Below are positions 32,678 to 44,722 of a stretch of 64,000 bases of DNA, one piece after another. Under the pieces are notes generated by a model, which was given only the letters and a program-made list of their open reading frames with translations, made no database searches and was not told the origin of the DNA. Each line of letters begins with the position of its first letter. Within the stretch, counting starts at the first letter, position 1. This DNA comes from Axinella damicornis (Eukaryota > Porifera > Demospongiae > Axinellida > Axinellidae), in contig OZ007517.1 of assembly GCA_963931865.1 (NCBI GenBank), forward strand, positions 2,794,164 through 2,858,163. Reading direction: 5' to 3'. The translations under genes were made by a program, and so were the position numbers.

Positions 32678-33334
32678 ATGGCTGACAACACTATCAAAGT
32701 GACTGTCTTGGAAGGAGTTTCTGCAAGTCTGTCTGCCCTTGGCTTACCACTACCTGTCTGTCTACAGCTACAGCTAAGTGGTTTGAAGCTCTCTGAGGCA
32801 ATGTGGACTGCTAAGTCCTCCAGTGCAGGGTTTTCTGTTAGCCTCTTCTGGCCAAGCCTTGAGCAGCAGGTTGGTGGTGTAGTTACTGCTATTCCTAAGA
32901 GGAAGAAGAGAAGAAGGAGGCACAAGGCCAAGACCTGTACCACACCTGGGTCACCTGTTGCACACTTGCTGGCAGCAGAAGTCTGTGAAAGCAAGGTCCC
33001 TCAAGATCCCACTCCTATTAGTACACACCATGACAAGAGCTCTGGTAACCAGAAGGCTGAGTCCGGATCTGGGGATGTAGTTGCTGTTGATGAGACAGAT
33101 GATGAGCAGTGGACCAGGGTTGAGAGGAGAAGGAGGAAGAAAAGGCAAGTCCCACTGAGGATTCTCAAACGCAGGTACCCCCCTGACGCCTTTGCAACAC
33201 TTTTGAAGGGGGAACTAGATCAGTTGACCAGTAGCGACAATGAATCATTGTGCTCCTCCCCAGCTCACGAAACATCTCCAGTCACATTGTCACCTCCAAT
33301 ATCCTCAAGGCTTCGTGCCAGAACTAAGAAGTAG
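32678..33334 (+). CDS. Basic ORF of unknown function, probably retrotransposon ORF1-like
   Basis: A 218-codon ORF begins in a good A-rich context (ACAAAATGGC). An N-terminal hydrophobic segment (VLEGVSASLSALGLPLPVCL) is followed by a basic patch (PKRKKRRRRHKAK), an acidic stretch, WTRVERRRRKKRQVP and a basic end SSRLRARTKK. The W-T-x-V plus basic patch and the terminal R-x-R motif recall the ORF at 11,622-12,257. A trinucleotide tract (AAT)n at 33,446-33,471 follows about 110 bp after the stop, like a LINE 3' tail. It could be a LINE-derived non-autonomous unit or a host gene. Confidence 0.4.
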   Translation: MADNTIKVTVLEGVSASLSALGLPLPVCLQLQLSGLKLSEAMWTAKSSSAGFSVSLFWPSLEQQVGGVVTAIPKRKKRRRRHKAKTCTTPGSPVAHLLAAEVCESKVPQDPTPISTHHDKSSGNQKAESGSGDVVAVDETDDEQWTRVERRRRKKRQVPLRILKRRYPPDAFATLLKGELDQLTSSDNESLCSSPAHETSPVTLSPPISSRLRARTKK

Positions 33335-33445
33335 CTAACTAAGGCAGCTAAGAATCTTTAGCTGACCTTCAGCATTGTACAGTCAGTTTGCTCTCTTGTG
33401 TACCACCCTCACTACCATCACATACATGTACTCTGCTGTGAAGCA

Positions 33446-33471
33446 ATAATAATAATAATAATAATAATAAT
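33446..33471. repeat. (AAT)n microsatellite
   Basis: About eight to nine AAT units, joined directly to a copy of the 9,013-9,140 repeat. This is consistent with a LINE tail inserted into that repeat. Confidence 0.9.
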
Positions 33472-33944
33472 TTGCAAACTTACGTGCTCGAACTAGCCAT
33501 AGACGCAAAGCCAGCTGGAAGAGCAGCAACAAGCGAATAGAAGGAGAGATCATGGCCATTGTAAAGCTGCAGCGTTTCTTTCTTCGGGAGTGCTGTACAT
33601 GCGGTATAATAGCTACGAGATATACTTCACTATTAATAGTGACTGCAAAAGTGATTGCGCGGCTTCTGTATCTGTAGGGCTTCACGTTGCTATAATTAAT
33701 AATTATGGTCCAGGCTCTTGTACTGCGGAGCGGAGGGAAAGAAAATTGACTGCGCATGCATGCTGGCAGTTACTATGCGCCGTAATACGATTAGTAGTGT
33801 TGTTATATACGTGAAACGTTTTTTGCAAGGATGCCGCTGAGGTGTTGCGCCTTCGTAATACATGCCGGCGATGCCGCGAAAAAACCGTCGTCTCGTCGGG
33901 AGACATCGAGGCAAGCGAGCAACTACTTAGCCCTGGTGTTACAG

Positions 33945-34986
33945 TAGTCTCGCAAGCCAGCCTCTTTTTCTACGAGGGGGCGCGCGCGGAGGGGGGAGGG
34001 AAAAAGAGTCTGGTGACTTAAGGTTACGATGAACAGTTAGGAGGCAGCTGTCAGTTTGTTTACATAAAACAACGAGATAATGTTATTCATAGCGGAAGCA
34101 GTACATGTAAACGCGGTACAAATTCAATTAACAACAGACTAATGAGACCTTACAGTATTTGAAACCTTGCGCCAAATATAACGAAGGGAAATTGTTTCTC
34201 ATGAATTTTGACTTGCTGCACGTGTAGCCTGATGTATTTTGCAGGGCGGCACGAAGCGATATCACGAAATTGGGGCATAAAACGGAGGCTATGCATGCCT
34301 ACAGAATGCTCATCCTGGCTGAACCGGTAAGTTTTTGTACATGTAGCTAAAAGTAGACACAGATCGCCGAATATCTCTTCGTCACGACCTAGCAAGTACT
34401 GTGTACTAGTGCTGGAGAATTTTTGAGGGTTGGGCTACCCTCTGCCTCTCAGTAATTTGGCGCAAGAGCGCTTGAACAGTGAGTCTAATTGCCTAGATCC
34501 AAATGCCTTGAGGCATTTTACTTTCTTGTTCCAGGTGCTCATACTTTCATGTGGTGTTGGAATGTTGGAATGCCACTTGTTTCGGATTGATATCTGTTGT
34601 AGTTCCTGAGATATAAAGTGGCAAAGTTACCAGCAAAAACGTTTATCGAATTGTACATCGTAACCTTAAGCCAACATTTCGTTTCCCAGTGGAATGCAAT
34701 CAACTGTAACAAATGAAAAAGTCACATGATAGCTATCCAATTATGGATAATTGGATAGCTATCTAACAACCTTGGATAGCCTAGTTGCGCTTTGCAGCGA
34801 TGGCAATCGCACGCACTGTCTCTCTGAATTACGCTATGAAAATCATGTGACTGCTGCAATCTCATTGGCTCTACCCACATTCCGGCAGAGAAAACGAAAT
34901 GTTGGCTTAAGTCACCAGACTCTTTTTCCCTCCCCCCTCCGCGCGCGCCCCCTCGTAGAAAAAGAGGCTGGCTTGCGAGGAGACTA
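33945..34986. mobile_element. TIR element, TAGTCTCGCAAGCC family, 9-bp TSD, copy 2
   Basis: Same ends as the 9,678-10,225 element. GTGTTACAG flanks both sides (33,936-33,944 and 34,987-34,995). The pre-insertion sequence is visible near 17,630. The left interior differs from the first copy; the right 300 bp (34,680-34,980) match the first copy's left arm in inverse orientation, including a small palindrome (ATAGCTATCCAATT). Open frames inside (for example 34,150-34,395) are not recognised. Confidence 0.85.
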
Positions 34987-34995
34987 GTGTTACAG

Positions 34996-35270
34996 TACCC
35001 CTTGCACAGTAAACAGACCTTTGCTGTGTTTTGACTTTCTATAGCCTGTAAGCATGCATGCACAGACGAAAAGTAACTCATTTCTTAACACCCCATAGTT
35101 TTACTAGCTTTGTAGTAGAATATTAACTTGCTATAATTAATTATGGTCCATAACAGCTACAGAAGGCTCTTGTGCCGCGGAGCGGAGGGAAGACTGCGCA
35201 TGCTGGTGGATACTATGCGCCGTAATATTTTTCCGTCGTATACGATTAGTATAGTGTTGCAAAATAATTA
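34996..35270. repeat. Dispersed repeat head, copy 3 (partner 17,640-17,915)
   Basis: From TTGCACAGTAAACAGACC through GCCGCGGAGCGGAGGG to ATACGATTAGTATAGTG. Truncated before the remainder seen at 12,900-13,511. Confidence 0.75.
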
Positions 35271-37600
35271 TAAAGGAATGGACACACAAGTGCAGCCTAC
35301 TTTGATCACATTAGTCAAAAATAGTTGGCAACCAACTGCCCTAGCTACTGTGGCTGCAAGAAACAAAAACAAATCAAAGTATAAACGAAACATATTTTGT
35401 GGTCTCTAAAATTATGTCCCACAGCACACCATAATTGACAATTATTGGAAATGGCATGCACATTCTTGCAATAATTATGTAATTGGGTAAGCATGATATT
35501 CGGTGCATGCTGTAATAACATTCCTACTTCTCCTAGTTACCAGGAACTATAAGAAATTTGATCTCTTCCAACAGGCCTAATAGGTTTTCGTTCCAGACAC
35601 CAATATATAGAGGTTGCACTCACATTCTTTGAGTGGCATGGCACCTATATGCAAACACAGCTTGGTTGAAACAACACTTCTCTTTTCACAGCAGTGCCAA
35701 GCTGGCTAGCTAGTGCGTGTGTGCTAGCTAGCTGGGCCCAGACAAATCAGTGCCAAGAAAGCTTAGTCATCCTAGCTTGCATGTGCTCATGAATGTGCAG
35801 CATGCAACTGTGTACTGTAGCTAATCAGTAGCAAGTTCCAACAAATTTTCTTGGATATTTGATACATAACACAGTTACTATATTAGATGTTACAGCGACT
35901 CATAAACATATCTATGAGGAGCAAGTTCAAAACTACAAGGCCAAAGTTCACAGTATGATCTCTCCTCACAACCCAGTTGCAGCAATGGGCGGGGACCCCC
36001 ACTTCAGCATTGTGCTACCAGACAGCCACAATGTTATGCTATACTGTGCAAGGCGAGCACGGCTCAGTATTCAACCTGATCAGCGACAAAAATGTCCACA
36101 TGAATGCCCAGTTTGTGTCTAATTCTGGAAAGAGGAATGCCACCTGGATTGGTGCACTGGCTGTTGTGATAGGGAACGGCCCACAGTTGTCGAATGTCAC
36201 TAAGATCACAATTGATGCTACAAGCAAGAACATTTGTGTTGGAGATGGAATTACTCTGGCTGCCAAGGATGTACACAAGCTTCACTTAAAACAAGGTGAA
36301 CTGCTAAGTTCTATATCCAAGCAGGGTGGTAATCCTAAAGTGAAGATCATCCTGAAGGATGTGGGACTTCAGTTCACTGTCAAATTTACGCAGAAACACC
36401 TTGAAATGTTCTGGCAAAGTATGGGATCTCTTAGCAAGGATTCACATGGCCTAATTGGTAAGCAAATAAATTTGTACCATAACGCTGTTCAGGGAAGCCT
36501 GCCAAGGCAGTCCGGTCTTACTTAACATACCATTACAAATTACAGTAGAAGCAATCAGTGCTAGACGGGCCCCACCCTATGAGTGGTATTTATAAAGACA
36601 TTAAGCCATACGAAGTCCTTATGGAAAGTTATTATTACCACCCTTCTCCCCTATCAACCAGCCTTCACTCTGCCTCTGTCAGCTCACCAGATGGCAGTAT
36701 AGTGCAACCTGTAGCACTATGGCAGATGCTCGTGTCATGCGTTTTACCGTAGATAATAGTTTCTAGAAAACAATAACGTATAAAGGGCATGGTCAATGAT
36801 TTGGTACATGTGCTACTGGGCAGGGCATGCACAGAAGTGTGACGTACGCTACGGGTAGTGACACCATAATTAGTAGTCACAGGTATAATAACAGTTTGAT
36901 TTTCTGTGCTCATTGGCAGGTCAATTTCTGCGAAGTGGTGTAAGAATTGATGACATCCAGAAGATTCTAATGCTTCCTGACAAAACACCAGTGCCAGTCA
37001 AGCAGCGTCCGGTATGGGGTTTCATGAAACACGAGATGGATGAGGGCAAAGAGTGCTGGGCTACCATAAATCATGGCGAACAGGGAGAAGGATTGATTGA
37101 TGGAACTTATGTGGACTACCAGGTGAAGGATATCCTCTCCACTGATTTCAAGTTCAAACCAAACAAGCATATTAAGTGATAACTGCTGAACTTGGACCAA
37201 TTTGTATACAATTTACAGCTTTGGTAGGAACATCATGTTAAAACATTTGCTGTAGTTAGTCTTCAGCTACTGATAGATTTTGTTGGCTTGTAATTTATTA
37301 TACAGCTAGATCCTCAAACTTTGCTACATCGTTGTGCAACTTGACTTTTTGTCATGATACAGGAAACATTTGCAGATGTGCTTATTCACGAATTGGTTAT
37401 TGGTCCAGCGGGAAGGTGACTGAGCATACTGGAACCTCATGCAGGCCACAGAGTATCACCCTAAAAGTACACACATGCAGTGTGTATACACATTTTGACC
37501 CGTCCATGGGGAACATAAAATTCACTAATCCCTTAATTATGTGTAATACATGGGGCACGTTTTTAAGTCGTTCTTAAACAGCCAATGTTTGATTGCCCTA
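35270..37600. repeat. Inverted segmental duplication, copy 3
   Basis: Blocks match copy 1 in reverse order and orientation: 35,275-35,400 to 7,130-7,250; 35,405-35,860 to 5,440-5,880; 35,900-36,457 to 4,867-5,400; 36,535-36,900 to 3,440-3,810; 36,920-37,600 to about 2,080-2,802. The CpG-rich tandem unit (5,917-6,955) and the intron transposon of copy 1 are missing. Confidence 0.75.
35931..37179 (+). pseudogene. ITI heavy chain C-terminal domain, copy 3, inverted, frameshifted
   Basis: Exon A ends at 36457 and exon B is 36920-37179. Donor, acceptor and the GEGLIDGTYVDY end are intact, and the intron is only 462 bp because no transposon is present. The first part reads GDPHFSIVLPDSH. An extra A at about 36,030-36,031 (GCCACAATG against GCCACATG in copy 2) throws the frame before the rest of the exon resumes. 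Unlike copies 1 and 2 it retains about 43 bp upstream with a plausible acceptor (GTTACAG|CG). It stops two codons earlier than the others. Confidence 0.7.
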
Positions 37601-37764
37601 TTCCTCTTATAGTGCAATTAATTCACCTGTATTTAATTAGAAAATTTTTGAATATTCAAGCTTTGATGTGTGTAGCCTTAATGAGTATCCTATATAGTGT
37701 AGGAACCACCATCAGGTCTCTAACTGGGTTAGAGACCTACCCACAGGTCTCTAAATTTTCTAAA

Positions 37765-37892
37765 TTAGTTAGAGCATGTAACCAAGGTTTCTTAGCTGTA
37801 TAGTAACCCTCGTGGCACGCAGTGGCTTCAGCCACTACGCACCACTTGGGTTACTATACAGCTAAGAAACCTTGGTTACATGCTCTAACTAA
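37765..37892. mobile_element. 128-bp hairpin element
   Basis: Arms TTAGTTAGAGCATGTAACC through ACTATACAGC pair over about 50 bp around the loop near 37,810-37,845 (GGCACGCAGTGGCTTCAGCC). The matching zones of copies 1 and 2 of the segmental duplication lack it, so it entered copy 3 later. A smaller inverted pair (AGGTCTCTAAC) lies just left of it. Confidence 0.8.
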
Positions 37893-38049
37893 TACTTAAT
37901 AAATCAAGTGATGGCTATGAAACCACTAACACTGATACTGTCCTTCGTCAAACTTAAAAAGCTACAAGAATAAGACTACTGTCTAGTGATCAACGTACAG
38001 TGCACAGCTGTTTGCCAAAAGGAAATTAAACTTCAAGATTGTCACGGGC

Positions 38050-38165
38050 TATAATATACGAATGGTAGGCATGTGGAATTCTCTTCCGGAAGAAATGGTA
38101 CAAGCACCAACACTGAACGCATTTAAGGCAAGGCTGGACAGGGCTTGGATGAAAGATACAACTAC
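38050..38165 (+). pseudogene. LINE RT C-terminal fragment
   Basis: One frame reads GMWNSLPEEMVQAPTLNAFK followed by ARLDRAW, the conserved end of CR1/L2-type ORF2 proteins (W-N-S-L-P and N-x-F-K-x-R-L-D). Only this tail is left. Confidence 0.7.
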
Positions 38166-39261
38166 AGAGCCAAGAGCTAGAGGAACTCAGTGAAACAGAC
38201 GAAAATTTGAGACGTGGTCTTAGAAGTACTCTATACACTTGCGACCACTATATTCCTAGCGCATACAGGCTGTGTGTGACGTGCCTGCTAGTATATAGCC
38301 TGACTCACTCAGTTCCAGCACATGCATGTGTAGCTATTATACCTTTTGCCATATTCTGTGGCCTGCATGAGGTGGTGTGCTATGCTCAGTCACATTCTGA
38401 CAGTCATGTATGCCATTAGTCTTGCACCCAGATGGTATTGGAACACGACTGGCATGCCATGTGTGTGCAATTTCTGCTTGTGCTGCAGGACTTGCAGTCA
38501 CTGAGGCTCACCCCACAATGTTGTGCATATGCCTAGTTGTTGGGGCGAGCCTCTATAGATGTGGAGCAGTGTCACTCAGCATATGTCTGGTCTTACCATA
38601 AAATAAGCACTGAAAGTTTCTGTGTAATTGTCGGACGAAAGAAGCTTTCAGAATCAACAGAGAACTTTGAGTTGATACCCTTTGTAAATCTGTTGTAAAA
38701 CACAACTGATAGTTGTATACTCTTTGTAAACCTCTTGTTAACTATAATATTATTCACGACAACTTTAAACTTGTATTGTTGAAAAGATCTGTAGGGTGGA
38801 GTTGTCTACCGGTACTACACTATTTTATGCTATTATCCCTACCTTGTTTCCCTTCCATTCTGCTATAATGTATCCCTACACTCAATACATATATATGCAG
38901 CACCAACACATGATTTGGATGGCGAGTGCATGTGGATGCAACTACGTACTAAGCGGCGACTCAAACTTCCACAGTATAGTGCATAGAAAGTGTGTTATTG
39001 CATGGTGGCGACAATGTCTACAGCAAATGTGCAGAATGCACAGCTACAGACTGTCAGTGGAAGGAGTGCTGAAGTAGTTGACCCTTACAATAATTATAAG
39101 CTTCTATCCAAGCTACGCTTGCGCTATTACTGTCTCTTCTTTATGCATAATCTTCGTAGATTGTCAAACATAGTGTATAGAGGAAAAAATGTTAGTATAC
39201 ATATGCATAAGACTATATAGCTACAAGAAACTCTAATGATAACATGTATAGACTGAGAGTC
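38166..39261. other. Intergenic 3' of GH31-A, no gene seen
   Basis: AT-rich sequence with short open frames and no recognised motif. It must contain the 3' end of the GH31-A transcript (minus strand). Confidence 0.4.
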
Positions 39262-41221
39262 TCAGCTGCTGGAAATCTGGGAGAGCACAACTAGTTTCAC
39301 ATCACCATTCAGGCCCTGTAGATCTTCAATCTGAAATAGTGTGATAATTGACCTGACATATGCATATGGTATGATGCATTTGAATTCACTACTATAACCA
39401 CCCTGCAATAAAATAAAGAAAGCATAAAACTTATTTTTTATTGCTGAATACCTGACCTTGAGAATCAGGGATGTACCCGCTCTTGCTATCACCATTATAA
39501 GAAATGGAGTATGTATCTCCTGACAGCTAGTGATGCACAAATGCGTGCAATTATGCTGGTTCTAGTATACCTCAGGGACAGCAGAAATAGTAAGACTGGA
39601 AAACTCTTGAGTCAGCTTCGCGATATTTGAGGGGTTGTAGGTGATCTTCCTGCCAGTCTCAGCTGCATACAACAGTGAAGGGTAGTCCTCCTGGTACACA
39701 GTGTCTATGCCCCACTGGGAAACAACAGTGAGAAATTGATGATAGACGATGGATATGCTAAGCGTTTCACATTTGGACAACATGCACTGTATTGCAACGA
39801 TGACAGCTTCATATATAGGCATAATGCTGTGGCTTGCATTCTTAGTGCCCTCAGGCATGTCATCATTTTATATGTGTATGTTTATAAACACATTAATTCA
39901 AGCAATGCCTCGTAAATGTGAACTTGGTCTATGCTCACAGACCTGCTGTCCAATCACATCCATGCCTGCATCTATCCATGCAGCTCAGTAGTAGTGCTGA
40001 CCACTCACCTGTTCATCCAGCAATTCCTTTGCTTGCTGGAGCCTGGCCAATCTTCCAGCATAGCCAGGGAACCAGTAGGGGTCGAACGTCTTGTAGGACG
40101 CATAAGAGACTGTCACCACTACCTGACTGCTCACTGGATGAGCAGTGACGATGTTCACCAGCAGAGAAAGAGTACTGGAGAGGAACATATACTTTGAAAC
40201 TGCAGCTAAAGGAGCTATACCTCCTGAGAGTACATACAGTAAAGTCAGAATTACCTTCCATCATAAGTCCATGAGTCTTGGATGTAAGAAGTGAAGGAGT
40301 CTTTCAATGGAGTGTATGATACCTCCACCCCTCCAATAGTGACCTTCTCAGCTGTGCATGTGGTAGGAAAGGTTATTAGAGTTTTGCGATGTGTATTACA
40401 CAAGTCATGCAGCTACTGGGTCGTCTGTACCTGGCCAGAAGTTTGGCAAACAAATTTGGTAGGACCTGGAAGACGGAAGGCTGGGGAAAGTACCACTTGT
40501 CGGACCAATTCTCACAGATAACTCATTCCTGGGGCAAAGAAAGCAAAGTACAGTAGCTCAAAGTCGACTATCTCCACTTCACTGGAACCTCACCTAGCGT
40601 CCTTCCATCTCTCTCTTATTCATGTGCATGTATACCTTAGACATAGTGGCCACCAGAAGAATGCATTGTTACACTAGCTATATGCATGGTGCAGCAAATC
40701 ATATCTGCTCAAATGCTGCAGGCACCCAGAAAGAAGGTTGGTGAAACCGCTAGGTGAAGTCAATTACCTCACTTTCAGGCTGCTTACATAGTCAGCCTCC
40801 AAACATCTGCATGACCTGTTTCACGAGTACAGCTGCTGGACCCTTTCATGTGAGCTTCGAATTCCGTAGTGTTACATTGGTGATTATAGCTATACATGCA
40901 TGCAGCATTGCTTTACAACTATACTGTGATCATATAATTATGCTTCGAAGCAATACTTGACACCCCTGAATGAATTTGGTATAAGCTTGTGTCACACTGC
41001 ATGGCCAAAATAATCCATACTATACATATCTAGGATACTACACATCTAGAACCTAGGATATTCAATTGTACATGCAGCTCACTGGTCAGGATTATGGGTG
41101 TAGGAGACTGAAGTGTTGCTTGATACACCCTCAGTAAACTCCATTGTACTGCCATCATCTTCATACAAATAGAGGGAGCCCCTGCAATGATTCGCAGTCA
41201 AGAGAAGTTGTGCATAACAAG

Positions 41222-41267
<46 letters not shown>

Positions 41268-44200
41268 CAAGAATACACTCTGCTTACAACTTAGCATCTC
41301 CAACAAACACCACGAATTTCAGTTTGCTAGGAACATCCTGAGCAGAACCAAGGGGTGCTGGAGTATAAACAGGAGAGCAGTTTGAAGCTTCACTAATATG
41401 CACAGCAAAATTAAACTAACAGAAGTCATCAGTCCTCATTGGGATGATTCCTCCAGCCCTGGCGTAGACTGGGATCTCAGAGAGGGTGAAGTTTCTTGTT
41501 ATGTTCTGGGGACCAGTAATCATTTCCCCAGAGAACCACGAGATGAAGGTGCCCTGCGAGACAGAATGGTACAATGAGATGTTCATGAACATAATCTCCC
41601 TACTTGCTGCTAGTGGGAGTAGTATCACACTATGTGTGGGGATTAAAAAAGTACATGCAAGTACAAACTCACAGACCCTATAGCATTTCAACAGGTATTT
41701 GGATGTATTGTCATGATATTATGAGTACTGGTAACTGTACGCATAATTTTATAGCTACAGTTATCATTTACATGCCCTCGCACCACCTTGATATGCCTGG
41801 TAGGACGGTACGCAATACCTCTGGTATCCAGATCTCTTTGGTAGCCATTTGTGTGGCATTGTCCACTGGTTGAGTCACAGGAGCAACCAGAATGTCAGAA
41901 CCAAAGAAATACTGTAGTATAGTTGTATGCATGAACATTTGAATGAAAGCCAATCGAGCAAATTATAATTCCAGCTCTGTACACAGGTACTGGGCTGACC
42001 TGACGATCAAAGGTATATCCTTCAGGACTTTCTGGAAACTCATAGTACATTGGTCGAAGCAAACTCAGACCTATGAAATGAGGTTTATAGGTACATCATT
42101 GTATATTCAATTGTGTTCACATCAGTATTGTAAGTGATTCCAGTACCAAGTAATAGATGCCAGAACAACTAAGGACATTTACCTTCATCATAGGCATGTC
42201 TCGCATTGCTGTAGATGTAGGGAACTAGGGCAGCACGCAGCAACATAGCTCTGCGCATGATCCCATAGTTCATCTAAATGAAGTAGTGAGAGCATGTGAC
42301 CTACCATTCATGAATGGTCATAGGCCATTTCATTTAAATTAACCTGCAAACTCACAAGATTAATGCCAGTCAAACTTACAGAAGGGTAGACCCATATCCT
42401 TCGATCCACGAATGGGTTTTTCATGCAGTGTGTCCTGAACATTGGTGAAAAGATACCCCACTGGATCCATCGTGTGTACAGCTCTGGGGGTGAGATGCTA
42501 AGGAATCCTCCAATGTCATGACTCCAGTAGCCGAAACCAACGTTTGTGGCTTTTAGAGTGAAATACACCTGGAAGTGCAGGGAAGCCCAGCTCTGTACGG
42601 TAGAGAATCAATTGAGTACATAATTATTAGAGTGGGTATCCAAGCTTATATAGAGCACCAGCAGCTCAAAGTAATTGCCTTGGTTTGGTGGGATACTTTG
42701 TAGTTGAAAAATTAAGAGTGGACCACGATGAGCTAGGATTTCACAACTATTCATTTTCAATGCAACATTTCAACCCTACTGATAATTCATCAGTTGTAGT
42801 TCAAGGGAATAGGAGGGTCTACCACAGGGCCCAGATTGAAGCCAGCAGTGAAACAAATCCACTAAAGGTTAAAAAAATACACAAAGAGATGTCACATTTG
42901 AAGAACATACCGGTACTACATCTCCTGAGAACCCCACTTGGTAGCGGTGGTTGCCAAGACCTCCCCAGCGGTGAAGAAGGAAGGGCCGAACCTGTGGTAG
43001 GGACGTAAATATCATTAATCACTACAACTATCCTTCCAAGTGGAACGAAATAGGGATCTCTGCACATAAGAGGGATACCCGTACAGTGTGGAGCAAGTTC
43101 AGAACTACGTATGCATCATGCATAAATAAACAACTATTGCTCATGTACGGTGTTGTTCTTCCAGTGGTAGGGTGTGGTGAAGAAGATGTGGTTGAGCCAG
43201 AAAGTGGGGTTCACCAAGGGAATCTTGATCCAATCCTCACCTGGGTAGAATAGAGTTTGCCATGGTAACTGAATTTGGATACAGGAGTTAGCTACAACAA
43301 GAAGTGCCTCAAGGGGTGGTACGCATCCGACCTTGTTGCCAGTCCAGCCACCAGAAGTCAATACCCTCACTCTCCCTCTCCCCCATCACAATAGTCAGCC
43401 AGTTGGTGACAAACTACACCATGGAAGCAATTTCAATTAATGCAGTTCATTCATCATAATAGGTATGGCAAAACTGTACCTTCAAGTCGGTGGGTACAAA
43501 GGGAATGTATACCTCTGTCTGTTCATGAAGTGATAAGAAACAGTATATGTGCATTACTAGAGTACAACATGGAGGTACATATTGTGCACAGACTGAAAAT
43601 CTAATGAACAATTAGATAAAACTCACAGAAGGATCTATACCCATGGCCATCGCCATCTCAGGGTACTTCTCCTCCCACGGCTGAATACCTGCACATGAAT
43701 TCAATAGCTTAGTATAACGACCAGATCAGCGATGTATATACCCGCTGTTTATCTCTACACTAATCAGTCAATATCAGATGCCAAAGATACCTGATGCAGG
43801 ATGTATATACCCGCTGTTTATCTCTATACTGATCAGTCAATATCAGATGTCCAAGATACCTGATGCAGGATGTATGTTAAGGGTGTTCTTCAGTCCCCTG
43901 TCCTTGCACCTGTGATTGAGTGAATTGAAATTGTAATGATAAAGCATGTCTTCTGTTTGTACTATTGAAATTGAAACGATAAAGCATGTATTCTGTTTGT
44001 ACTACTGCATGCAGTCTACAAAACCATGGATTCCGTGCATGACCTATAGTAATGAGAATCCATGCATGTGTAACTTTTACTTACCAGTCTAAGAATCTTC
44101 TAGGATCAGGGAATAGATGAGTGTCCCAGGTGAACCCTGTCCATCCAATCTGCTCCCCAGCCTGCATAAGGTAACAACAACCATACATAAATCAAAAGTG

Positions 44201-44640
44201 TGGTGTACTGATGTAGTGATGTACTGATGACCAATTCAGGATACCTGATCTTTCTTTCCCTCCGCAGCCTCCTTGTAGAAGGTGATGTGCCAGTCCATGT
44301 CTGTGACCAGGACATCCAAGGGGATGTTGTGTTGTTCATAACCTCGTACTACTTCCTGCATGTGATCAGGCAGCACATTACAAGTTAGTTTGCAGGTAGC
44401 AGGTCCTAATTGTGGATACACCAAGCTAGCCAAAAGCAGCAAGAGACTTTGTTAGTCAACAAATCGGCTTGATTTGCATACAATATTTATCTGGAACACT
44501 CTGTAGCTACTAGACATGTAACACAATAACTACGTATGGGGTTACATCATCAACTCAGCTCCATATTTGCTACTACAGATCTATATGTACAATCTATAGC
44601 CAGCTGTGTAAACTTTGATTGGTCAAAACATAGTCCTCAC

Positions 44641-44722
<82 letters not shown>

